This document shows positions 46,261 through 54,832 of a stretch of DNA of 64,000 nt, piece after piece (within the stretch, counting starts at the first letter, position 1; the number at the start of each line of letters is the position of its first letter). Origin of the DNA: Hsuehochloa calcarea (Eukaryota > Streptophyta > Magnoliopsida > Poales > Poaceae); assembly GCA_036346395.1 (NCBI GenBank), contig CM070604.1, forward strand, positions 36,483,662 to 36,547,661, written 5' to 3'. The notes below the pieces were generated by a model, which saw only the letters and a list, made by a program, of their open reading frames with translations, had not been told where the DNA came from and did not search any database. Position numbers and translations under genes: made by a program.

Positions 46261-47148
46261 TTGGACAAAGAGTTTTCTACAAACTATGTGCAAGCAGGAG
46301 AAGTCTTTTATAGACAAATGAGATATAATAGTAGTTGCTTCATCTCAAAGATTGTATTCCATATCGAAATGGATCCGGAACTAAAGACGATTGCGGAATG
46401 CAAGAACCGCCAAGATTGGGATAAATGGAAGGAAGCAATCGAGAATGAACTAAACTCGCTTAAGTAGAGAAAAGTCTTCAGACCTATGGTCAAGACACCT
46501 CATGATGTTATTCTAGTGGAACACAAGTGGGTGTTCATAAGAAAGAAGAATGAACATAATGAAGTGGTGAGATAAAAAGTGAGATTAGTAGCACAAGGGT
46601 TCACGTAGAGATCAAGCATCAATTTCGATGAAACTTACTCTCCTCTAATGGATGGCACAATGTTTCGATACCTTATAGCTGTGGCAGCATGATTGAATTT
46701 GAAAATAAAACTTATGGATGTCATTACTGCATATTTACATAGGTAACTGGATTTTAAAATCTTCATGAAGATTCTATAGGGACTAAAAGTCCCATGTATG
46801 AGCGAGAATAAACATCGCATCATGTAAAATGTTAAGTTGTAAAAGTCACTATATGAGTTGAAACTGTCAGGACGTGTGGGTAATCAACTAAGTAAATTCC
46901 TTTTACAAAAGGGATATATAAACAATGAAGTCTATCCGTGTGTGTTCATAAAGAAATCAAATAATAGATTTTGCATCATCTTTGTGTATGTTGATGACTT
47001 GAGCGTAACTAGAAACACGGAAGACATTCTCGAAGCGTACTCATACTTAAAGACGGAATTCGAGATGAAAATTTTGGGTGAGACCAAATACTATTTAGGC
47101 TTGGAGTTTCAAAATTTGTCTAGAGGCATATTTTTGCATCCGACCACC
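46261..47148 (+). pseudogene. Copia reverse transcriptase, broken
   Basis: Pieces in two frames cover DWDKWKEAIENELNSLK (46410-46467), a degraded HKWVFIRKKNEHNE segment (about 46525) and, at 46858-47184, the YVDD-containing stretch FVYVDDLSVTRN followed by KILGETKYYLGLEF. At least four stops interrupt it. Confidence 0.78.
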
Positions 47149-47223
47149 CACTACTGCACAAAACCTCATCACAGACGGTTCTAAACCATCATCATAGACG
47201 GTTTCTTAAACCGTCTAGATTTA

Positions 47224-48348
47224 TGTAACACCCTGACCCAAAATTGGCTCAATGCCCAGCCCACCGTGGGGCAGACCCGCCCACACATAGCACCTCACTT
47301 ACACTTTTCGTCCTCGCTTCATGTAAAAGGGTTAACCCGGAGGTGCTACGTTTGGATCCAACATGCATTATATACTACTACAACTCACTTGAGACAAGCA
47401 ATGTGGGACTAATCCCACCACACAACTCCTCATGGGCCACATGGGCGACACTACAAGCAGGCTGGGGTATTACATTCACCCCCCCTCAAGGGCTGACGTC
47501 CTCGACAGCATACCGCATATGCGGCAAATGCCCAGAACCACCCCTCGGTACACGTCCGTGCGTCCAGTGCCGGCACATATGCCATGCCATGTGTCCACTC
47601 CGGGCCCACATGTGCCATCGCCATATGCCCGCCTGTCCCGCACGCGCCCGTGCAGCGAAGGTTGATGCTCTGATACCATCTGTAACACCCTGACCCAAAA
47701 TCGGCTCAATGCCCAGCCCACCGTGGGGCGGACCCGCACACACATAGCACCTCACTTACACTTTCGTCCTTGCTTCGTGTAAAAGGGTTAACCCGGAGGT
47801 GCTACGTTTGGATCCAACAGGTATTATATACTACTACAACTCACTTGAGACAAGCAATGTGGGACTAATCCCACCACACAACTCCTCATGGGCCACATGG
47901 GCCACACTACGAGCAGGTCGGGGTATTACATTCAACCCCCCTCAAGGGCTGACGCCCTCGGCACACGTCCGTGCGTTTAGTGCCGGCACATATGCCATGC
48001 CATGTGTCCACTCCGGGCCCACATGTGCCATGCGCCATATGCCCACGCCCCTGTCCCGCACGCGCCCGTTCAGCGAAGGTTGATGCTCTGATACCATCTG
48101 TAACACCCTGACCCAAAATCGGCTCAATGCCCAGCCCACCGTGGGGCGGACCCGCACACACATAGCACCTCACTTACACTTTCGTCCTCGCTTCGTGTAA
48201 AAGGGTTAACCCGGAGGTGCTACGTTTGGATCCAACAGGTATTTTATACTACTACAACTCACTTGAGACAAGCAATGTGGGACTAATCCCACCACACAAC
48301 TCCTCATGGGCCACATGGGCCACACTACGAGCAGGTCGGGGTATTACA
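47224..48348 (-). mobile_element. TRIM retrotransposon in tandem form: three LTRs and two internal domains
   Basis: LTRs of about 250 bp lie at 47224-47474, 47681-47930 and 48099-48348, each TGTAACACC...GTATTACA in plus orientation. Between them are internal segments of 206 and 168 bp. On the minus strand each internal segment has a primer-binding site tggtatcagagc (47667-47678; the second at about 48085-48096) and a purine run next to the LTR. The whole array is flanked by 5-bp duplications ATTTA (47219-47223 and 48349-48353). It has no coding capacity. These are the defining features of terminal-repeat retrotransposons in miniature. Confidence 0.9.
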
Positions 48349-48659
48349 ATTTATGTGCCTGTGATAACAGACGGTCATCATAGACGGTTTTCAAATTGTC
48401 TGTGAAAAAGGTATCACAGACGGTTCTTGTTCAGAACCGTTTGTGATAGTCTATTTTCATAGACGGTTGTGAACAAGAACCGTCTGTGATAGTAATTATC
48501 ACAGATGGTTCTTGTTCAGAACCGTTTGTTATAGTTTTTTATTGCAAAAATAATAATCAGATTTTGAATATTTTATAGTCGGTACCATCACATTTTATGT
48601 GAGCTTTCCATTTTCAGAGACTCTTGAAAATACATGAAAAGGCATCACTCCCATACAAA

Positions 48660-48815
48660 AATGTTCCTAACGTCCCCCTTGCGTCCTGTGAGTACCCCGA
48701 TGCTGCCCATCTTGATCATGGCGCTGGCGAAGAGGGTGCTAAGGAGGCCCGAGTAGGAGTCAACGACGTCGACGGTGGAGGTGTCGTTGTAGAGCACAGC
48801 ATCGGAGGCGATGAC
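48660..48815 (-). pseudogene. class III peroxidase fragment, C-terminal exon, inside CACTA
   Basis: On the minus strand it reads SDAVLYNDTSTVDVVDSYSG, then FASAMIKMGSIGVLTG and GDVRN, the C-terminal region of plant secretory (class III) haem peroxidases. These wall enzymes oxidise phenolics with hydrogen peroxide. The final Cys and stop region and the distal part of the haem pocket are absent. It was evidently carried by the CACTA element together with the piece at 48937-49045. Confidence 0.8.
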
Positions 48816-48936
48816 GGTGAAACCATTGCAGATGTGAGTGAGCCATTGCACCCATTTAACATTTACGTACGTGCACCCATAGGTTAGCTACCATGATCGA
48901 TCGAGTCATCGAGGAAGAAGAAGACTGTTTGCTTAC

Positions 48937-49045
48937 AGCTGAGGAAGACGACGTCCTTGTCGTGGAGGCCTACGGCAGCGAACTTGGACCAAAGCACATC
49001 AACGGAGACGAAGTCCAGCAGCACATCAGCGTCCCACAGGTTTGA
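48937..49045 (-). pseudogene. class III peroxidase fragment, middle exon, inside CACTA
   Basis: On the minus strand it reads DADVLLDFVSVDVLWSKFAA then VGLHDKDVVFLS, the helix before the conserved LSGAHTxG haem-ligand motif of class III peroxidases. Sequence similarity stops at LS, where a GTAAGC donor follows, a usual intron place in this family. Retained intron sequence means capture at the DNA level. The haem-binding His itself is not present. Confidence 0.75.
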
Positions 49046-49589
49046 CACCCTCCCCAACACATACCGCCTCGACTCGGCTATTATTTATAAGGACAACACC
49101 AAAATATTTTGCCTCCCACGCACGCGTTCAAATTTTTTTAAAGTTCCATGCTGTGAATCACAGACGGTTTCGTACACCGTCTGTGATGACATATCACAGA
49201 CAGTTTGTATCATGAACCGTCTGTGATAAGCATCTCAGTTCATAATACAAACCATCTGTGATGAGATACTTAACACAGATGGTTTTTCTGCCATAGTAAA
49301 ATCAAAGAGTGAGAAAAGTTCCATGCCATGGTAAAATCACAGACGACTCATAATACAAACCGTCTGTAATGAGAACCGTCTGTGATAAGTATCTCATCAC
49401 AGACGGTTTGTATTATGAACCGTCTGTGATAAGTATCTCATCACAGACGGTTCTTAACAAGAACCATCTGTGATGACTTAGATTATCACAAACGGTTCTT
49501 ACGGAACCGTCTGTGATAACTACAACACAGACGGTTTCAAAGGAACCATCTGTGATGAGGTATCTAGTATAGTTTGTTTTGTAGTAGTG

Positions 49590-50450
49590 ACCTACACCAA
49601 GAAAGTGTTGAAGAGATTTTATCTTGGTAAATCTCATCCATTGGGTACACCCATGATCGTTAGGTCGCTATAAGTGGAGAAAGATCCATATGGACCTAGA
49701 CGAGAGAATGAGGATACATTAGGGTTCGAAACCTCTTTATTTAATTGCTATTGGAGCATTGTTATACTTTACCAATTATAACAACCTTGATATTGCATTT
49801 GCAGTAAATTGTTTGGCTAGATATAGTTCCGAGCCTACGAAGAGGCATGGGAACGGAATTAAGGGAATCCTCAAGTACCTTAAGGGTATAACTAATCTTG
49901 GACTCTTTTATCCTAAGGATCAAGATATAAGATCGAAGGGTTACTCAGATGCTAGCTATATTTCTAATGCCCCGCAATGCTAAGTCACAGACTGGATACG
50001 ATTTTCCAAGTGTTTCTACTACTATCTTTCGGAGATCTATAAAGCAATCGATTGTTGCTACGTCAACTAATCATGCTGCGATCATTGCATTGTATGAGAC
50101 AACTCGAGAGTGCATATAACTTAGAAAACTAATTCACCGTATCCAATAGTGTTGTTGTGTAGAGGTGGATAAAACTCATACAATCCTCCATGAGGATAAT
50201 ACAGCTTGCATTGCACAAATAAAGAATAGCTATGTCAAGACGCATATGACAAAGCATATACTCCCTAAACATTTCTACCAATATGAGCAGCAAGAAAATA
50301 GAAATATAGAAATACAGAAAATCAAATCAAATAAGAATCTTGTTGGTTTGTTTACTAAGACCTTGACAAGACCAAGTTTTGAGAAACTTGTATGTGGTAT
50401 TAGTATAAGAAGACACCAAGAGTTATTGTCTTCGGAGAGAGATATATGAT
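49590..50450 (+). pseudogene. Copia reverse transcriptase end and RNase H, broken
   Basis: After the CACTA target site the frame resumes with TKKVLKRFYL and HPLGTPMIV. Next comes IAFAVNCLARYSSEPTKRH (49795-49850) and, from 50165, RNase H with HEDNTACIAQIK and a LFTKTL phrase near the end. Stops at about 49983 and 50115 break it. Confidence 0.78.
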
Positions 50451-50672
50451 CATATATGTTCATTATTGGATGAATAGATGTTGTACTCTTTTTTCCTAGT
50501 TTGAGTTTTTGTCTTAATGGGTTCTCATTCGAAGGCTTTTAATGAGGCAGTATGTGCAATGGCACGAACGCGAGCTATGTACTATTTTCTTGTTACCTTT
50601 TTTCTCAATGGGTTTTCGGAAATAGTTTTAAATCAGATATGAGCATGGCATTACCAAAGTGTCCAAAGAGAG

Positions 50673-50979
50673 TGTTGTATATCAGCCTGTTTCCGTAGAC
50701 TAGTTGTGTGGACACTTTACACAAACAAATGAACATTAGGGTTTGTCAGCCCAATATACTCATTAGTTAGTTTAGTCACATATTGTTTATCCATACATGA
50801 AGAGATACCTCCTCCTCCTATATAAAGGGGAGCAGAGGCTTTTATTGTACACATAAGTCTACGAGCAGAGATATTATTAAAGAGAGAAGGTTGTGACTAC
50901 ATCCTTTTGTTCTTACCTATTGTTTATTATTTGTGAATTGAGAATTTCATTCGTCGGCAATGCAGCCTCAATTATACTA
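50673..50979 (+). repeat. Copia 3' LTR
   Basis: It starts TGTTGTATATCAG after the purine-rich ccaaagagag, has a TATA-like tatataaaggg (about 50819-50829) and ends near attatacta. It is about 307 bp, the same LTR type as 21327-21636 and 23058-23367. Confidence 0.75.
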
Positions 50980-52800
50980 AAGTTTTTTTTTTCCTTTTTG
51001 TGTCCTGCCTTCGTATTCTTGAAAGTTGCCGGAATTTTTTCTTTCTTTGGAAATTTCGTTAGCTAGCCTTTTATCTGTCCACTAATCAAACCAGTAAATA
51101 ACATGTTAGATTTATTCGTACGTTTAAAGCATGATAACATCCGATGGTCATGGATTAATCTTAGCTACGGTCAGCTAAATTGAGGGTCATACCTTTTTTG
51201 GGAAGAACTTCTAGCATAGTTTTCTTTATTTGTCAGCAATCAGTGGATATGATTTACACTTACAATTGGGGCCCACCAAGTTGCGGATCGGTAGTTTTCG
51301 CTTTCTTTTTTTTAATAGAATTTTTAGCCTATCTTTTTCTTAGCAGCAATACCCTATCTTTTTCTTAGCAGCAATACCCACCTGCCATCGTCTTTTATTA
51401 TATAATATATATATTTTTTTCTAAATTGAATTACAAATAACTTATAACTAAACCAATATAGAAATCAATTTAGCATATTTCTTTTGGCAGCAGCTCCTTT
51501 TCCCTCTTGGATGCAGGGTTTTATTTCTTTTTTTTTCTGTGTCTAACCTTTTCCATGTGGGGTTTGGGTTTTCTTTTTCTTTATTTCTCTTTAAAATCAT
51601 AATATATTTTTAAATAAATATTTTTCTAAGCCTCTAAAATTAGGGCCCACCAAATAAAGAGCCACATATTTTTCTTTTTTGTGAGAATGTTTAGTACATT
51701 TTTTCTCTTTTCTTGGCAACCGTAAACCATTTGTCATCGGCTTTATTATATAACTAGCCGATTGACCCACGTAATTACGCGATTTTGTGTAGTATAGTAT
51801 AACTTTACATAATTCATTTATATTTTGCAATCCAAATTATAATTTGAGATATTTGATTTCATATTTAATTAGAAATTCTATAATGAGATATCTCTCCTTA
51901 TGTGTGAAAGAGAGGACTGAGAGGCGGGGTCCATGGAGCAAATTTACACTCTCAAACTTTGAATTAAACGTAGTGTTACCTATTTCATTTTTATTCAAAT
52001 TAATATACCTCTAAACCAATTATTGAATCTAAGCCTTTAAAATTTGGGCCCACCAAATTAAGGGGTTGATGTTTTTTTGGATATTTTCAAATTAATATAT
52101 CTCCAAGACAACTGTTGAATCTAAGCTTTTAAAATTAGGGTCCACTAATTTAAGGATCATATGTTTTTTCATTTTTTGTGAGAATTTCTAGCATTTTTCT
52201 CTTTTTTTCTTAACAAATGTAAAATGTCTGTCATTGACTTTTAATATACAATAGATAGATATATTTTTTTCATTTTTAAAATATGAGTGCCCTCAAAATT
52301 TAATAGCCATATGTGCTACCATTCGGGGCGATACCAGCAAATATATCACATATATTCAGTACTACTTTGTCTTTTATGTACCATATGCCCCCGAGTTTGG
52401 TACCAAAATTTTGTGCGTACAATTGTAACATGATGTACTACAACCATCAATGTTTTGATGTGCGGATCGGAGCATCCATATCGATGCACTGCTCGTCCAG
52501 ATCTCACAGTGAAACGTGACGAATCACTAGAAAACGAGACACTGACTAAAATATAAACCGCTACAGGAGGAAACACACACGGACTTAGAACTGGTTTGGG
52601 AAGTCTAATTTTTCACATCATCGTCCTGGGTCAAAATTTTAATTCAAAATCTCAGCCTATCGAAAGGAACAGGAATGATTGAAAAATTTAGGATTCTCAA
52701 ATAAACCTTTGAGATGCGGAAAATACAAGTTACATCCCTGCCTCTAGTCAAGGATGGCCCATATAGGCAACTCAATTGATAACAAGCAAACAAAAAATAT
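50980..52800. other. AT-rich intronic sequence with diverged internal repeats, no gene
   Basis: Four diverged copies of a phrase like 'aaaattagggcccaccaaattaagg' with a following 'tgagaatttctagcattttt' occur near 51190-51330, 51620-51760, 52030-52080 and 52125-52260. No coding region or terminal repeat is recognised. Confidence 0.5.
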
Positions 52801-52832
52801 TCTTGTTTGTGTTAGATCGTTAAGGTGCGTAC

Positions 52833-52948
52833 CAGATGTCGTCCTGCACTCCAAGCAGCAGGCCCACCTCCTCCCTCGCGGCCGACGAGGCGACGCCGAG
52901 CGCGCCGCCCACCAGCGTGGTCGCCATGCCCAGCGCGGTCTCCGCCAT
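52833..52948 (-). CDS. NLR immune receptor, exon 1
   Basis: On the minus strand the ATG at 52946-52948, in a strong context (GCGCCATGGCG), begins 38 codons plus two bases. They read MAETALGMATTLVGGALGVA and end GLLLGVQDDI-TG. This is the N-terminal coiled-coil start typical of a grass CNL subclass, in which a GVQ(K/D)DIW segment is followed by (F/I)xxDELKxMQAFL. The GTACGC donor follows at once. Joined to the acceptor at 20633 it completes the Trp codon and runs straight into FINDELKMMQAFL. No NBS or LRR sequence lies near this exon, so it has no other partner in the window. Confidence 0.82.
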
Positions 52949-52970
52949 GGCGCCTCCCTCTCTGCTCTCC

Positions 52971-52973
<3 letters not shown>

Positions 52974-53012
<39 letters not shown>
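52974..53012 (-). repeat. (GA)n microsatellite in the NLR 5' leader
   Basis: About 19 CT units on the plus strand, so GA in the NLR sense, end 25 bases upstream of the exon 1 ATG. GA tracts are common in plant 5' leaders and core promoters and can bind GAGA-binding BBR/BPC proteins. Any role here is inferred. Confidence 0.85.
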
Positions 53013-53015
<3 letters not shown>

Positions 53016-53071
53016 TCTGTTTGTGTGATGTAGATGAAAGCATGCAACCGTATAAATGTACAACGTAGTTA

Positions 53072-53080
53072 CATATATAT
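53072..53080 (-). promoter_or_regulatory. possible TATA box of the NLR gene
   Basis: atatatatg on the minus strand, about 125 bases upstream of the ATG and about 60 upstream of the GA tract. The position fits a core promoter, but the sequence is simple and AT-rich elements are frequent nearby. Confidence 0.3.
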
Positions 53081-53217
53081 GTGGGCTCAAAGATTCGATG
53101 TTCTCGTCAGCTTTGCTCACCCTCGAAGGCAGCATTGGCTTCCTCTTTTCACCGACTAAACATTCTTGGAGTCTCCTGAACTACGTACTAGTACAAGATG
53201 CTCAAGCTGAACATCGA

Positions 53218-53251
<34 letters not shown>

Positions 53252-53913
53252 GTTGGATCCTAAATTTAAAATTTGAAATATACTGTTTACAGTATTAGTT
53301 TCTGGATTAGTAGCTAGTGTCCATAGTTACATCATTGAATATCAATCACATATCACGAATATGTAAAACTATTGCATAACAATAAACAAAGACTAAATAT
53401 ACCTTATCACTTTTGACTTGTAGAATAGTCGGACAAGCAAATATCGTTTAAAAATAAACCACGTGGAACTCTCACGCTATACCCACAGGCAATGAACTAG
53501 GGTCCGCGACCAAGTTTTTTTTGTCTTCTTGATATCCGGTCTTGACGAATGCTCATCAGTGCCCACATGACTTTCTTCTTTCGTACTTACTGAATAATAA
53601 TATTGAGCGAGTATGCGTACACAGCCATACTCACGAGCCAATACACAAAATACAGTTATATAATATGCAAGGTTGATCAAAGGAATGGCTTGTAGTTCTT
53701 TTGTTCGCATAAAGCCACTTATTGAAATAGATTAAGTAATAGTAAATCCTGAGACCTACCATTTTAACTAACATATGTTTTGATGAAATCCAGTGTTTTT
53801 GTATAATAGTAGCGAATGTTCCATCCACCTCAAGTGGAGAATAGTACCCGAAGGTTCCATCCTTTCACACATAGATATCAGCTTCATTCACTTCATGAGA
53901 TATCATTTTCCAG
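53081..53913. other. region upstream of the NLR, no second gene seen
   Basis: It holds a (CTTT)n microsatellite (53218-53250, about 8 units) and otherwise ordinary AT-rich sequence. Short frames on both strands resemble nothing known. Confidence 0.5.
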
Positions 53914-54239
53914 GACTACATCCACCTAGCGATCCCAAGGCTGCAACCACCTGGCAATTCCAGCCGGACTCCTGAAATTCCAGGCTGAATGCCTCTGGCA
54001 ACTCTCCGGCTGCACCACCTAGTGAAACTTGGGCTGCACCCCTGGCGAAACATAGGTCGCAATCCCCCTAACTCCTGTAGGCTGAACCACCCTAGAATCC
54101 CAAGTGGCTAAACCCTCGAATCCCGCGGCTGCACCACCCTTGAGCCCTAGGGCACATTCCCCTGCAAATTTTTAGGTTGTACCCATCTGCGAATCCCAAA
54201 CCGCATCCACCTTGCGGATCCCTGCGACTGCATGCACCC
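53914..54239. repeat. degenerate minisatellite, about 13 units of 24-25 bp
   Basis: Units follow the pattern ggctgcaccacctggcgaat-ccca, for example starting at gactacatccacc (53914), gctgcaaccacctgg, gctgcaccacctagtg, gctgaaccaccctag and gctgcaccacccttgag. Copies have drifted strongly and vary by a few bases in length. Confidence 0.65.
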
Positions 54240-54832
54240 AATACATTCCACTAGCTCTAACCAGGACAACAAAAATTCTCAAGTTCCAACCTGACTTTTA
54301 ATCCTAATGCGGCCCAAGAATTCAGGAAGCCAGCGCTGATCTTTTCCATAGCATGCACGTCAACATATTTAGGGCCGGCGCAAACCTCATATTTTTTTAG
54401 GCGTTGAATCACACCAAATCCAAAAGAATTTCCATCGGAGCTGCAGTATTTCCTTGGAGATAAAGATTGAAGGAATTTTGGAAATAAACTTACTTTATCT
54501 TCAAGCCATGGGAGTTTTGGAGTTATGAATTAAAACGTGTGTGTATTTGCCTTCGGCAGTTCGGATTCATCTTTGTTCTATGAGTGTTCTTGTGAATTCC
54601 AATCTCGGATTTCATCTTGGCATAAAGGTTTTAAGCTGTGGTGCTAGGAGTTACTCGTTGGATCTTTTATCCCTATTTCTCATTCGTGTAATGAGGTGTA
54701 CGCGGGTGTGAGATTTATTTATCTAAGTGCGAATTGCATCCTGTAATTCGTGCACCACATATTTGCTCAGGAATTTCCACCGTGAAAGATTGGGCAACCT
54801 ACGGATTTAATATCATCTTGAGGTTTGATCCG
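54240..54832. other. unassigned stretch left of the chromovirus
   Basis: No gene or repeat is recognised. The last five bases (atccg, 54828-54832) should be the chromovirus target duplication, whose partner lies beyond the window. Confidence 0.4.

Larger units (their letters stand above)
47149..49589. mobile_element. non-autonomous CACTA transposon
   Basis: A 2,441-bp element begins CACTACTGCACAAAACC and ends TTGTTTTGTAGTAGTG, inverted CACTA-type ends, with 3-bp target duplications ACC (47146-47148 and 49590-49592). Just inside both ends are many direct and inverted copies of an acagacggttc-like word (for example 47170-47215, 48360-48540 and 49155-49560), the subterminal transposase-binding pattern of this superfamily. 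It encodes no transposase. It carries a TRIM and two peroxidase gene pieces. Confidence 0.9.
45642..50979 (+). mobile_element. Copia retrotransposon remnant (3' half), interrupted by CACTA
   Basis: The remnant begins inside pol with a degraded FNEELFPALGG-like integrase C-terminus (about 45655). It continues with reverse transcriptase pieces to 47148, resumes after the CACTA at 49590, and ends with RNase H and a 3' LTR. The 5' LTR, gag, protease and most of integrase are absent. Many stops are present, so it is old. Confidence 0.8.
20634..52832 (-). other. candidate 32.2-kb NLR intron packed with transposons
   Basis: On the minus strand the donor is TG|GTACGC at 52833/52832 and the acceptor is TTGTCAG|G at 20634/20633. 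The intron is phase 2: the last two bases of exon 1 (TG) and the first base of exon 2 (G) form the Trp codon of the DIWFINDEL motif. The 32,199 bases hold at least three Gypsy lineages, Copia pieces, solo LTRs, a CACTA element and a TRIM. What is seen is the perfect in-phase fit and shared strand. That RNA is actually spliced over this distance is inferred. The alternative is a gene split and killed by the insertions. Confidence 0.75.

Noticed and set aside
47244..48173. ORFs of 60-150 codons rich in Cys, His and Pro
   Set aside because: They are repeated with the TRIM LTRs and internal segments, which have no coding function, and both strands are open.
52754..53068. Ser/Leu or Arg/Glu repeat proteins on either strand near 53000
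   Set aside because: They are translations of the CT/GA microsatellite. Only the exon 1 frame has independent support.
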